A DNA stretch of 64,000 nucleotides, taken from NCBI GenBank assembly GCA_024195585.1, contig SWBL01000056.1, positions 120,566 through 184,565 on the forward strand. Direction: 5' to 3'. The notes under the pieces are model-generated. The model made no database searches, was not told the origin of the DNA, and was given only the letters and a program-made list of their open reading frames with translations. A program made the position numbers and the translations under genes. Shown one piece after another: positions 24,829 through 36,930 of the stretch (within the stretch, counting starts at the first letter, position 1; each line of letters begins with the position of its first letter). The stretch is from Aureobasidium sp. EXF-3400. Taxonomy: Eukaryota > Ascomycota > Dothideomycetes > Dothideales > Saccotheciaceae.

Positions 24829-25668
24829 TCAGTCAGTCTTGGCTCTCTTCCTTCTTAGCTCGCCAGCGGCAGCATTCATCATGCTCTCTCGGAGCATATC
24901 GTTCTCTTCCTCGAGTTGTCTGATGTACTCAGCGGCAGCTGCGAGCACTTCAGCCTTTGAAGGCTTAGGGGGTTGTCCGCTTCTTGCAGGTTGCAGAGTG
25001 GCGATCTCGGGCACTGAGTTGCGCAGACGTTCAAAGTTATCCGAAAGATTGGCCCGGTACCTTTGCTCAACTTTCTGGTGGTCTACTCTGCTACCCCTCG
25101 GGCGTCCGAGCGCTGGCGAAGTGGGAGCCTCGACTGAGCTGTCTTGCTGAAGATGGGATTGTTGATTTGACGAAGAGGAGCGAGGTGATTGAGAAAAAGC
25201 ACTGAAGCGCTTAGGTTGTGAAGCACTGGTGTTGTGGTAGGCGGCTGTGAGCATGGAGTCGATATCGCAGTAACCAGTCATGGATGTGATGCCAGCATCA
25301 ATGGAAAGCTTCTTGACACTCAGGTCCAGGCTCTCGTAAGGGTTCCAGTGGGATCCATAGTTCGAAGGTGTGCAAAGTGAGTCTGCATACTCGAAAGGAC
25401 TGCTGTGGCTACCACTGCTTGATGATTCAGAGCATGATGAATCGGAGAAGGCGGACATGGGTGTTTGTTGGCTCATGTGGCTTGATGTCACTTGCGGGAT
25501 GCTGGGAAGTTGCGACTCGAAAGCCTTCTCAAAGAGATTGTGGTCGTCACTGGCGTAACCTGAGTCCTTTGGTTGTTGGAGTAGCCATTGACTGTTGGCC
25601 ATGACTGATGTGTTGTAGAAGGCTTGTTGAGGGTAAGCACCCATAGTGTTGGTATACACAAAGTTCAT
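24829..25668 (-). CDS. bHLH transcription factor, SREBP-type basic region
   Basis: A single exon of 279 residues from ATG 25668. The C-terminal third is a basic helix-loop-helix: HQKVEQRYRANLSDNFERLR forms the basic region and helix 1, then a short loop with GQPPKPSK, then VLAAAAEYIRQLEEENDML as helix 2 running into a leucine-zipper-like end. His, Glu and Arg at the usual E-box contact positions are present. Tyr replaces the usual Arg, the mark of the SREBP subgroup, which can bind sterol-response elements as well as E-boxes. No membrane segments follow, so it is not a membrane-held SREBP. The N-terminus is Ser- and Gln-rich. An in-frame ATG at 25800 would add 44 residues. I prefer 25668 because the added part is hydrophobic and unlike such proteins. 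Confidence 0.85.
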   Translation of the reverse strand: MNFVYTNTMGAYPQQAFYNTSVMANSQWLLQQPKDSGYASDDHNLFEKAFESQLPSIPQVTSSHMSQQTPMSAFSDSSCSESSSSGSHSSPFEYADSLCTPSNYGSHWNPYESLDLSVKKLSIDAGITSMTGYCDIDSMLTAAYHNTSASQPKRFSAFSQSPRSSSSNQQSHLQQDSSVEAPTSPALGRPRGSRVDHQKVEQRYRANLSDNFERLRNSVPEIATLQPARSGQPPKPSKAEVLAAAAEYIRQLEEENDMLRESMMNAAAGELRRKRAKTD

Positions 25669-27775
25669 ATTGATATGTGACTTTTGAGTAGTTGAGGTGA
25701 TGGGGTCCGTATTGGTATGTTGATGAACGAGAAGCCAAAGGCGAAGATATGAAGATGATCTGAGGTATATGTATTCGAGGTCGAAGAAGATTGACCACAT
25801 TGAGCAGTGATCTGCAAATGTCAACAATAAGCTTCTCCAGTGCTCTTTCAGGGGCAGAGGACAGGACCTAGTAAACTCTAAACTCTTTTGGAAAGAGCGT
25901 CAATGTTTAGGCGTTGCGACTGTTCGGTCGCTGCGCAAACGGCAAGACGTCGGTGGAGTCGTGTTCGGCCGGGACTTTGAGACATCCAAGGACCTGGACT
26001 GAGGTACAGTCAGGTATGGACTCGAGTCGACTGAGCTGATCTTCAAGGATCGCAGCAACAAATGGATTGTATCTTGAACCCCTGCATTTACGGGGTCCAC
26101 TGACAGCTACGATGCATCGCGCAACATGACATGGCGAGTGCCGCGATTTCAGCAGAGGGCTGACAAGCCACTGCCATTTTGCGAACAAAATACGACTGAA
26201 TCCACCTTGTTGGTACAGATGCGGTCAATGGTGCAAGCCAAAATCTGACGAGACGCTTTCTGGGTCCAAAATTTCCGGTTCATGCTGTGCAAGAGGCTTG
26301 AGCTCGAAATGATTTTGTCACAATATCATCTTTTGCGCAAGCCACGAGTCTAGACTTGCGCTGACAGATTGACGAAGCCACGTGAAATCCTGTGAACCGG
26401 AGGCATGTTTGGACGCGACGTTAGAAGAAAGAAGTTGTTCCTTCCAATCAGAATGCGTCTCGGAAGGGCAGCCGAAACGGTTTCTCGCAACCGTGACAAC
26501 TTCGAGGTCAAATCCCCATCTCTGACTTTATCGGAAAGCCCGGTGGCTTGCAGAGGAATTTGTTAGTTCGGTAACGCTTGCACTTGACTTCTCAGCGCAA
26601 ACGTATTTCAGGGATGCCATCGCCGATCTACTTCGAAGTTTCTGATGCAGAGGCATTTCATGCACAACGTTGAAAGAACACCTTGGATGAGCAGCCCAAA
26701 ATGCCGAGTTTGACGATCTGTAGCCCGCCGATCTTCAGATATACCCTGCGGGCCGCTGCCGTAGATGGTGGCACATGTCTTGCATATCGAATGAGTATTG
26801 ACATCTAGGTCTTCAGACCTGTACGAAGAATACCAAGACGAAGCAAAACTCAATACCCTGTAAGTGACCTGCAGGCGCAGGAAGAGCATCATGAGCCCCC
26901 TGGAAGAACCTGCGTGACTCAAGTGGGTCGTAGGCGCTCAACCACCACGCCAGCTGAAAACCTCAATCTTCTGCAAAGAGCATTGGCGGCGACGGCGTGC
27001 GTTCGGCCGGCATCTGCTTCAATGTCGAAGCGACCTTTTACTCCTGCTGGGTCTGATGTGGTCGGAGTGTAGTTTACTCCGACTTGGTCAAAGTCGTTTG
27101 TCTTGGCCGAAGCACAAAGGTCTAGAGCGTGCATAGTTTTAGTCGCGAAGCACGAAATTATTAACATTTTCCAGAAAAGTCTTGGCTATGACCATGTTTC
27201 TTTCCAGAATCGATCCTTATTTGAGGCTTCTTGCTCGTAACGCACTCCGAGATGAACCATGAGATTACCATCTAAGACATATTCGTTGCCGGGACTTGCA
27301 GTTAGCTCTGTAGCCGGTCGACTGTGAGTTCGCATCGAGAAACGGCATTATTATCCAATCTGGGATCGCGGTTCACTTTCCAGGTTGCCGGCTTCGCTTG
27401 CGTGGTATGGTAGACAAGCTCTGCGCCAATGTGTATTAAGGTCGGCCGCAAACAGCCAAAGAAACCATATTACAACATCTGTCATCTACACTGGGCAATT
27501 GTTGCGGCCCAGTACGGGCCACTAAGTAAGAGGCTCTGCGCCCTATGATAGACTTGCCTGGACCACTTGTCTGCCTTGATTTCGAGTCGGCCACAACGTT
27601 GCATAAGGCTGGGATCGATCTGGAAGAACATAACGGCGCATTGGCTATCAACATCGAGATAGAGATCGCAATATGATGGAGTCGTAAGATGTGCATTCTG
27701 CCATGTTTGGATTATAAATAAGACTGCAGAAAATGCTAGCGTACAACAATATCGAAGCCTCAATCAATAAACCCT
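25669..27775. other. 2.1-kb intergenic region
   Basis: This lies upstream of the minus-strand bHLH gene and downstream of the glutathione transferase. It holds no supported gene. ORFs are short and unrecognised. The length would suit a large promoter for a regulator, but no specific site is assigned. Confidence 0.5.
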
Positions 27776-28965
27776 TTACTGGTTGGTCGTACGTATGGCA
27801 GCAGCAGCAGCGGGCACATCCTGATCGAGAGGCAGAATATCGGGCACTGGACCGACAGGCGTGATCGAGAATGGGTTGATCTGCTTGTGCGATTTCGTGT
27901 AGTGGCACTTGATGTGAGTGAACTCGGTGGTACTCTTGAAGGCATCGTGATTCCAGTACAGATTACGCATCCACCTGAGAGATACATGTCAGCATAATCT
28001 TCCTCTGTGAATGGTGAATCAAAACATACTTGTGTAGGTTAGGGTAGCCACTGCGGATGTCACGGATGTTGCATTTGAAGTGCTGAACGTAGACGGCATC
28101 AAATCGGATGATGGTTGTGTAGAGGCGTACATCGAGCTCAGTTAGCTTGTCGCCCAGATAGTAGGGACCACCAGATTTGGCAAGGTCCTCTTCTGCGCGA
28201 TCGAGCGACTTGAACAAAGTCTTGACGTTCTTCTCGTAGGCTTCTTGTGTTCTAAGTAGGGTCAGAAATCAGGCCATCTTCAAGCAATTATAAGCACATA
28301 CGTGGCAAAGCCTGACTTGTAAACACCGTTGTTGATATCATTGTAAGTCCACTCATTGGTCTCGTCGATACGCTTCTCGAGGTCCGAAGGAAGAAGATCC
28401 ACTTTCTTGAACTTTTCGGGAAGCTGGTCGTCGAATGCATGGTACATCATTCTGATAATTTCACTACTCTCATTGTTGACAATGCGATTCTGCTTCTTGT
28501 CGTAGAGAGTAGGTACAGTGAAGCGACCATCATAGTCCTTGTTGTTCTCAAAGTAGATATCCCGGAGATGAGTATAGCCTTCGTGCAGAGGATCGGGTGT
28601 GGTGTTGTCTCCAGGAACACCTTCATCAGGCTTGGCGAATCGCCAACCCTTCTCGAGCATCTCCCAATGAACAGAAGTGTAAGAGATGAAATCTTCAAGA
28701 CCCTTGAGCTTGCGGACGATCAGAGCACGGTGTGCCCAAGGGCATGCATATGATACATAGAGGTGGTATCTGCCTTTCTCGGCAGGGAACTCTGCGCCAG
28801 GCTCATTCTTGATGAAATCACGGAAGGTAGACTGTTGTCTCTTGAACTCTCCAGACTTGTCCTTGGGGTCGACCCAATTGAGAATATCCTTCTTCTTGTC
28901 TTCAGTCTACCATGTCATCAGTGTGCTGCAATTAGCGAGGGAAAGTTCAGTTGACTGACGGCCAT
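27776..28965 (-). CDS. ECM4: Omega-like glutathione S-transferase (S-glutathionyl-hydroquinone reductase type)
   Basis: Four exons: 28965-28960 (6 nt, encoding MA), 28906-28302, 28251-28030 and 27974-27776, give 343 residues. Introns are 28907-28959 (53 nt), 28252-28301 (50 nt) and 27975-28029 (55 nt). The catalytic motif is YACPWAHR, with the active-site Cys of ECM4/GTO (Xi-class) enzymes. It is preceded by FRDFIKNE and followed by FTVPTLYDKKQNRIVNNESSEIIRM, which holds the glutathione-binding VP and ES residues. The C-terminal helical domain (LGDKLTELDVRLYTTIIRFD) is typical. The family reduces glutathionyl-hydroquinones and related conjugates. The six-nucleotide first exon rests on phase and splice signals. 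No upstream ATG in the larger exon fits. Confidence 0.9.
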
Positions 28966-29856
28966 TTTGCGAATGGAAATGCGTGTGGGTGTCAAGTGTG
29001 AATTGATCAGTTGTGAGCGTCTAAGCAAGGAGAACATGCGTTCAAGTCCAGAGTAACAAACAATGAGCTGTTATGTATTTTTGTCTGATGCAAAGAGAGC
29101 TCGAGTAGCTTGTAAGCTGCTGACCTCATCGGAAGCTGTGAGCAAAGTGATGACCGAATAATTTCGTTAATTATCCTTAATCTTGGCTAAGTCGGCATAA
29201 GTGCCGTTAATTAGCGGTCAATTCATCCTTTGGCCGGAAGCTGCTGCACCTGCAGCACCACAGCTTGATCTTCCCGCACTCCCGCATCGCCGCAGGAACC
29301 GACTTTACGGGCTTAAAAAAAACTATCCAAACCAAAGACTGCCTTTCGACTTGCTTCACGAGCGAGTGTCAAGCCTTGTAGACAGACACAGCACTTTTGC
29401 TCTTATTACGGACATTATGAGGAGTGGTAGCTCAGCGATACCGCACTCAACAAAATGAGTTGCTTGTTCCAACGGCCTGACTCGGCGGCCACTTGGGTGT
29501 AAAAAGTTTTGCACGCTCTACGCAGATCGAAGGTCACTAGAGCCATGAATGAGCGTCGGTGCAGCTGTAGAAGACAGGAGAAGCAACACAACAGTGAACA
29601 TATCTGCTCCGTATCCTCCTAGAGCATCCAGGTCTTCAGGTTCACAGCTGAACATTGTCTCCCCCGTCTTTCTGCGATCTCCAGGAGAAACATTGACCAT
29701 TAAAGTGACGTCTTGGGTGTGGCCGGCGAGCACGCACGTTCCTCAGCGCGGGGACACAGATTTAGCGCCAAGACCCTGGAGACATTTTTTCATATCCAAA
29801 CTTGTCTTTTTTCTCCCTCCTTGTGTCATCAGTTCAAACTGGCCTCGTCTTGCACA
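28966..29856. promoter_or_regulatory. Divergent intergenic region between glutathione transferase and pyrimidine gene
   Basis: It carries both 5' flanks. AT-rich ttaattatcc and ttaattagcgg sequences lie near 29170-29220. The last 60 nt before ATG 29857 are pyrimidine-rich. No protein-coding ORF is supported, and the tRNA-like string near 29421 does not fold as a tRNA. Confidence 0.4.
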
Positions 29857-32800
29857 ATGGCTGGCCACACTGGAGACAAGCTCATCGCCCTTGAGGCCAG
29901 AGAAGGCACTGAATGTGTCCGTCTCGCCGAAGGCAAATCCTTTGGTGCTGAGAAGAGCGTAGCCGGCGAGCTGGTCTTCTCGACTGGCATGGTCGGCTAC
30001 GAGGAGTCCATCACCGACCCTTCATACAAAGGCCAGATCCTGGTCCTCACCTACCCTCTGATCGGCAACTATGGTGTGCCCGACAGAACCGAGATGGATC
30101 CTCTCCTCAAGGACCTCCCTGCTCACTTCGAGGCCTCTCAGATCCACGTTGCTGGTCTGATTGTTGCTTCTTACTGCGGCGAAGACTACTCACATTACCT
30201 GGCCACCTCTTCATTGGGCAAATGGCTGAAGGAGCAAGGCGTGCCCGCCCTCTGCGGCGTCGACACCCGCGCCCTCACCAAGATCATTCGCGAGAAGGGT
30301 AGCATGCTCGGCCGCATGAGACTGCAGAAGTCCGGCTCCAAGGCTGCTGCTCCCATCACCAACGGCATCACCCTCAGCAACGGCGAGACCGAGGAGAAGC
30401 CCGAGTTCGAGGAGGTCGAATGGTCCAACCCCAACAACAAGAACTTGGTTGCAGATGGTGAGGCAACCTGACAACATTGGTGGTGAAGCTGCTTCTGACA
30501 TGGTCTAGTCTCGATCAAGGAACCCAAAATCTACTCGCCCGACCCTTCAAATGCCTTGAAGCACCCCTCAGGCAGACCCATTCGCATTGTCTGCGTCGAT
30601 GTTGGTCTCAAGTACAACCAGCTTAGATGCCTCGTCAAGCGTGGTGTCGAGGTCCAGGTCGTTCCCTGGGACTACGATTTCCCCGCGTTGGCTGGCAAGG
30701 AGTACGATGGTCTCTTCATTTCCAACGGTCCTGGTGACCCGGCATTGATGGAGAAGACTGTCAAGAACATTCAGGCCAACATCCGCGAGGCCAGAGTCCC
30801 CATCTTCGGTATCTGTTTGGGACACCAGCTTCTTGCCCGTGCTTCGGGTGCTGAGACCGTCAAGATGAAGTACGGTAACAGAGGCCACAACATTCCTTGC
30901 ACAAACTTGATCTCCGGCAAGTGCTACATCACATCGCAAAACCACGGTTACGCCGTCGACTCGCGCACCCTGACCCAGGACTGGTCTGAGCTGTTCGTCA
31001 ATGCAAACGACGGCTCCAACGAGGGTATCAGACACATCAGCCGCCCTTACTTCAGTGTCCAATTCCACCCCGAAAGTGCCCCTGGTCCTCAGGACACTGA
31101 GAACCTCTTCGATGTCTTCCTGGACGCTGTTCAGAAGGTCATCAAGGACCCCAGCATGATGCACCAGCCCATCAAATTCCCTGGCGGTGATCTTGCTGAG
31201 AACCAGAAGGCCAACCCCAGAGTCCACGTCAAGAAGGTCCTGGTTCTTGGCAGTGGTGGTCTCTCCATCGGTCAGGCCGGTGAGTTCGATTACTCTGGTT
31301 CGCAAGCCATCAAGGCTCTTAAGGAGGAGGGCATCTACACAATCTTGATCAACCCCAACATTGCTACCATCCAGACTTCCAAGGGTCTGGCCGACAAGGT
31401 CTACTTCCTTCCCGTCAACGCCGACTTTGTCCGCAAGGTTATCAAGCAGGAGAAGCCTGACGGTATCTACTGTACCTTCGGTGGTCAGACTGCTCTGTCG
31501 GTCGGTATCCAGCTCAAGGATGAGTTCGAGAGCCTTGGTGTCAAGGTCCTCGGTACCCAGATCGACACGGTCATTACCACCGAGGACCGTGAGCTCTTCG
31601 CCCGTGCCATGGAGTCGATTGGCGAGAAGTGCGCTATGTCCGCCTCTGCCAACAACATGGAGGAGGCTATCGCTGCTGGCAAGCAGATTGGCTTCCCTCT
31701 GATCATTCGTGCCGCCTACGCTCTCGGTGGTCTGGGCAGTGGATTCGCCGACAACGAGGAACAGCTTGTCGAGCTCTGCAACAAGGCCTTTGCTGCCAGT
31801 CCTCAAGTCCTCATCGAGCGCAGTATGAAGGGCTGGAAGGAAATTGAGTACGAAGTTGTCCGTGATTGCCAGGACAACTGCATCACTGTCTGTAACATGG
31901 AGAACTTCGACCCTCTCGGTATCCACACTGGTGATTCCATCGTCGTCGCTCCTTCGCAGACTCTCTCTGACAAGGACTTCATGATGCTGAGACGCACTGC
32001 TGTCAACGTCATCCGTCACCTCGGCGTTGTTGGTGAGTGTAACATCCAGTACGCTCTCAACCCTGACTCAAGAGAGTACTGTATCATTGAGGTCAACGCT
32101 CGTCTGTCGCGTTCCTCAGCTCTTGCTTCTAAGGCTACTGGTTACCCCTTGGCTTTCGTTGCTGCCAAGCTTGGTCTCGGTATCCCATTGAACGAGATCA
32201 AGAACACCGTCACCAAGGTCACCTGCGCCTGCTTCGAGCCTTCCCTCGACTACGTCGTTGTCAAGATTCCCCGTTGGGATCTGAAGAAGTTCACTCGTGT
32301 CTCTACTCTCCTCGGTTCCGCCATGAAGAGTGTTGGTGAAGTCATGAGCATTGGCAGAACATTCGAAGAAGCAATTCAGAAGGCTATCCGCGCTGTCGAT
32401 GTTAGCAACCTCGGCTTCCAGGAGACCAGCGCTCTTATGTCCATCGACCAGGAGCTGCAGACCCCCTCTGACCAGAGAATGTTTGCAATCGCCAACGCCA
32501 TGCACTCTGGTTACAGTGTCGAGAAGATCTGGGAGCTGACCAAGATCGACAAGTGGTTCCTCAGCAAGCTTAAGGGCTTGAGCGACTTCGGCAAGCTCAT
32601 GAGCACCAAGAAGGTCGGCGATGTCCCCTCATCACTCTTCAGACAGGCCAAGGAGCTCGGTTTCTCTGACAAGCAATTGAGTATCTTCTGGTCCACCAAC
32701 GAGCAGACTGTCCGCAAGCACAGACTCGAATACGACATCATGCCCGTTGTCAAGCAAATCGACACAGTTGCCGGCGAGTTCCCAGCTTTCACTGTACGTT

Positions 32801-35727
32801 CCAGTTCCCCTCTGTTTTCATGAACGATTGCTGACTTGTTTTTTTGCAGAACTACCTCTACACAACTTACAATGGAAGTGAAAGTGACGTCGAGTTCAAT
32901 GACAACGGTGTCATGGTTCTCGGTTCAGGCGTCTACAGAAGTAAGAGCATTAGAAGCCAGTATCGTGAAGAGAGAAACTAACATGTTTGTCTAGTTGGAT
33001 CTTCCGTCGAGTTCGATTGGTGCTCAGTCCGCACTGTCCGTACACTCCGCGAGAATGGCTACAAAACCGTGATGGTCAACGTGAGTGAATTCTTGCCGCT
33101 GCAACCTTTTTTCCATACCATCTTTGCTAACTTAAAGGGGGCAGTATAATCCGGAAACCGTCTCAGTAGGCCTTCCACAATACAGAGCACGATGTCCTAC
33201 CTGGACTTCGTGGCTATGTATCATCGTTAACATGAGAGAACATGCTAACCATATTCCTAGACTGACTACGACGAGGCCGACCGCCTGTACTTCGAGAACA
33301 TTACCCTCGAGACCGTTCTCGATATTTACAAGCTCGAGAACTCCAGCGGTGTCATCCTCTCCATGGGTGGCCAGACTCCCAACAACATCTCTCTGCCTCT
33401 CCACCGTCTCAACGTCAAGATTCTTGGTACCTCACCTGAGATGATCGATTCTGCCGAGAACAGATACAAGTTCTCGCGTATGCTCGATAGAATTGGTGTC
33501 GATCAGCCTCAATGGAAGGAACTGACCAGCATTGACGAGGCCAAGAAGTTCTGTGATGCTGTCTCATACCCCGTGCTTGTCCGTCCTTCATACGTTCTTT
33601 CTGGAGCTGCCATGAACACTGTCTACTCGGAGCACGACCTTGCCAACTACCTTAACCAGGCTGCTGAGGTTTCCAAGGACCACCCCGTCGTCATCACCAA
33701 GTACATCGAGGGCGCCAAGGAGATTGAGATGGATGCTGTTGCCCGCAACGGTACCATGATCGGCCACTTTATCTCTGAGCACGTTGAGAACGCTGGTGTT
33801 CACTCTGGTGACGCTACCCTCATCCAGCCTCCTCAGGACTTGGATGCCGAGACCGTTAGACGTATTGAGGAGGCCACCAAGAAGATTGGTGAGGCTCTCA
33901 ACATCACCGGTCCTTACAACATCCAGTTCATCGCCAAGGACAACGACATCAAGGTCATTGAGTGTAACGTCAGAGCCTCGAGATCTTTCCCCTTCGTCTC
34001 CAAGGTCACTGGTGTTGACTTAATCGAATTGGCCACCAAGGCCATGACTGGTCTTCCTCTCCAGGAGTACCCCCCTGTCACCATGCCCGCAGATTACATC
34101 GGTGTCAAGGTTCCTCAATTCTCCTTCTCGCGTCTTTCCGGAGCTGACCCTGTCACTGGTGTTGAGATGGCTTCTACTGGTGAGGTCGCGTGTTTCGGTC
34201 GCACCAAGTACGAGGCTTACATGAAGGCTCTCGTCGCCACCGGCTTCCGCCTTCCCAAGAAGAACATTCTTCTGTCTATTGGTGCCTACAAGGACAAGCA
34301 AGAGTTGTTGCCTTCCATTGAGAAGCTTCACAAGCTTGGCTACAGCCTGTATGCCACCGCTGGTACCGCTGACTTCCTCGAGGAGCACGGTGTTCCTTGC
34401 AAGTTCTTGGAGGCTCTTCAGGATGACGAGCAGAGAACTGAGTACTCTTTGACTCACGCTCTTGCCAACAACTTGATTGACTTGTACATCAACTTGCCTT
34501 CGAGCAACCGCTTCCGTCGTCCTGCCAACTACATGTCTAAGGGTTACCGTACTCGCAGAATGGCTGTTGACTACCAGACTCCTCTGGTCACCAACGTCAA
34601 GAATGCCAAGATTCTGATTGAGGCTATCGCCCGCAACTACGACATGGCAATCAGCAGCGTCGACTACCAGACCTTCGCTGAGCTTCCTTCGACCTCTCTT
34701 GAAGAGCCTGCTGCCAAGCAGACACCCTCTCTCCAAGAGCTCCTTCACAACTCTCCCTTCAAGGGCAGAGATATCACCTCGGTCAACCAATTCACAAGAA
34801 AGGAGCTCCACCTCCTCATGACCGTCGCCTCGGAGATGCGTCTGGGTGTTGAGCGTGATGGTGTTCTCGACATCCTCAAGAACAAGCTCCTCTGCTTGAT
34901 GTTCTACGAGCCTTCAACTCGTACTTCATCTTCCTTCGATGCTGCTATGAAGCGCCTCGGTGGTCAGTGCATCATGATCAACGAATCTCACTCGAGCACC
35001 AAAAAGGGTGAGACTTTGTCAGATACCATCCGCACTCTTGACCAATACGGTGATGCTATTGTCCTCCGTCATCCTGATGATGATAGCGCCGACGTTGCTG
35101 CCGAAGCTGCCGACCACCCCATCATCAACGCTGGCAACGGCTCCCGCGAACACCCCACCCAGGCCTTCTTGGATCTCTTCACCATCCGTGAGGAGGTTGG
35201 TACCGCCAACGGTCTCACCATCACCTTCGTTGGTGACCTCAAGTATGGCCGCACCGTGCACTCTCTTTGCGAGCTTCTGAAGCACTACGACTGCACAATC
35301 AACCTGGTGGCACCCAAGGAGATTGGCCTTCCTGAGAAGGTTCGCAGCGGTCTCCAGAGCCGTGGCCAACTTGGCGCTGAGTCCCACGAGCTCACTCCCG
35401 AGATCGTCGCTAAGTCCGACGTCATTTACTGCACTCGTGTGCAGAAGGAGCGTTTCGAAGACCTGTCTCTGTACGAGAAGGTCAAGGATGGTCTCGTCGT
35501 CAGCGCTGCCACTCTCAAGCACGCAAAGAAGAACATGATCGTCATGCACCCTCTTCCTCGCAACCTTGAGCTCAGCCCTGAGGTTGACAACGACCCCAGG
35601 GCTGCTTACTTCAGACAGGTAAGTTTTACACCCCTTGGACTTCTAATTTGTTTACTGACAGTCATTACAGATGAAGTATGGCATGTTCGTCCGCATGGCC
35701 CTTTTGGCCTTGGTCATGGCATCATAG
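29857..35727 (+). CDS. URA2: Multifunctional pyrimidine protein: glutaminase, carbamoyl-phosphate synthase, aspartate transcarbamoylase
   Basis: This enzyme (URA2 in yeast, pyrABCN in Aspergillus) makes carbamoyl phosphate and then carbamoyl aspartate. Seven exons: 29857-30457, 30509-32793, 32850-32940, 32995-33080, 33145-33165 (21 nt), 33261-35618 and 35671-35727, encode 1832 residues. Residues 1-395 are the glutamine amidotransferase ([10 protein letters not shown] with the catalytic Cys; FHPES). Residues about 415-1360 are the two ATP-grasp synthase halves ([17 protein letters not shown]). About 1361-1490 is the allosteric MGS-like domain ([13 protein letters not shown]). From 1517 comes transcarbamoylase ([38 protein letters not shown]). 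Other fungal homologues are about 2200-2275 residues because a vestigial dihydroorotase domain sits before the transcarbamoylase. Here only about 25 residues join the two. All other domains look intact. Confidence 0.95.
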
Positions 35728-36930
35728 AACAGGAACGCGTTTCGGAACCAAAGATACAAAATTGGGAATGGCGTTTTCTTGTAGACTATTGTGAAGCGAT
35801 TTCGGAGGATCTTTTTTGCTTTCTGCTGTTTCTTTTTTTGTATACAAACATACTATACCTCACCCCCTTTAAAATCGGGTTCGACATGCATTTGCGTTCA
35901 GTATTTTATCAATCTGTTCGCCACGCCGTCCCGTTCATCACGTATTCGAGCCTGGATTGCTCTGCGTGTGTTACGTGTTATGCGTTTATGTCGTTTACGT
36001 CTTACGAATTATGTATATATATTTTATTTATTCTTTGTATATAGAGAAGTTATTTCAATTTGATTTCACCGTCCTTTGCTCTTTCCTCTGTTTAAGATCT
36101 TATTCTAATCGAGTATTTTCAGATGTTGCTGTCATTTGCTGTTTCCGAATCTTGTCGTTGCCTCGTTCGTTATTTCCTCCTTCGTTGACCTCCTGCCTCA
36201 TCATCTTCTATTCTCACCACTTTTTTCTTCTTGATATTCTTGCGCGACACATGTCTTGTTCCAACAGTACATTGTCTTTGTACATGACTTGAGGAACCGC
36301 GTATCCTTTGACGACTCTTTGGGACTATCCTTCGAGCTCACAACCTGTTCATTGTGATCAATCCTCTCGCAGTGTGTGTTGAATGATATCTTTGCATATG
36401 GAAACGTACAGTACTATTCTAAAAATAAAGAGTGAACAGCCACAGAGATATCGTTCTCTCAAGGTGTCTCAATGGCCAAGTATCTAGTTTGGATAGTATT
36501 GTGTATTTCAATAGCTATATCATGACGATATCTGGCGCATGGGAAGCATGTATTTCTGATTCTCTTCTTTCCATTGAGCTTCTGCTGTTGTTGTGATTTT
36601 TCCTTTGCTGTTTCCCGAATGTTATTACTGGCCTTGGTCTTTTCTCCTCTTTCGTTGTTCATCTTGTGCGTCACTTCCTCTTTTTCAGGTTTCCTTGCCC
36701 GTCATTCTTGCCAGTCTCCATCTTTTTCTCCTTCTCTGTCTCCTTGCTCTCTATCTTTTACTGCGTTCCAGGGTCACCATCCATCAAACTGTTCCTTGCC
36801 CCTTTGACGCGTTCTTTTGCTTCCTCCAGAGTTCTGTTCTGGGTAATTGATGCTTCGGAGACGCCATGTCCACCAGGGAGCTGTATCATGCTCCTCCTCT
36901 CTGAAGTTGATGTGTTGTTTTAGCGGGCTT
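35728..36930. other. Convergent 3' region, T-rich
   Basis: The pyrimidine gene (plus) and the first of two paralogues (minus) converge here. The DNA is rich in T and CT runs on the plus strand. An AATAAA lies at 36424-36429. ORFs here consist of Phe, Ser and Leu codons made by the T-rich bias and are not credible genes. Confidence 0.5.

Noticed and set aside
1..29000. Secondary-metabolite gene cluster
   Set aside because: Many regulators, but no polyketide synthase, peptide synthetase, terpene cyclase or P450; the enzymes present are of general types.
29415..29500. tRNA-like string (tggtagctcagcgat) suggesting an A box
   Set aside because: No matching T-arm, anticodon stem or acceptor stem could be formed, and the following sequence does not fit a B box at the right distance.
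30568..32019. 483-codon minus-strand ORF inside the pyrimidine gene
   Set aside because: It is the antisense shadow of a strongly conserved coding exon with biased codons; its Leu/Val/Asp repeats follow from the sense codons.
34620..34800. A dihydroorotase domain hidden in an intron or frameshift of the pyrimidine gene
   Set aside because: The conserved blocks on each side are within about 100 nt in one open frame, so there is no room for it.
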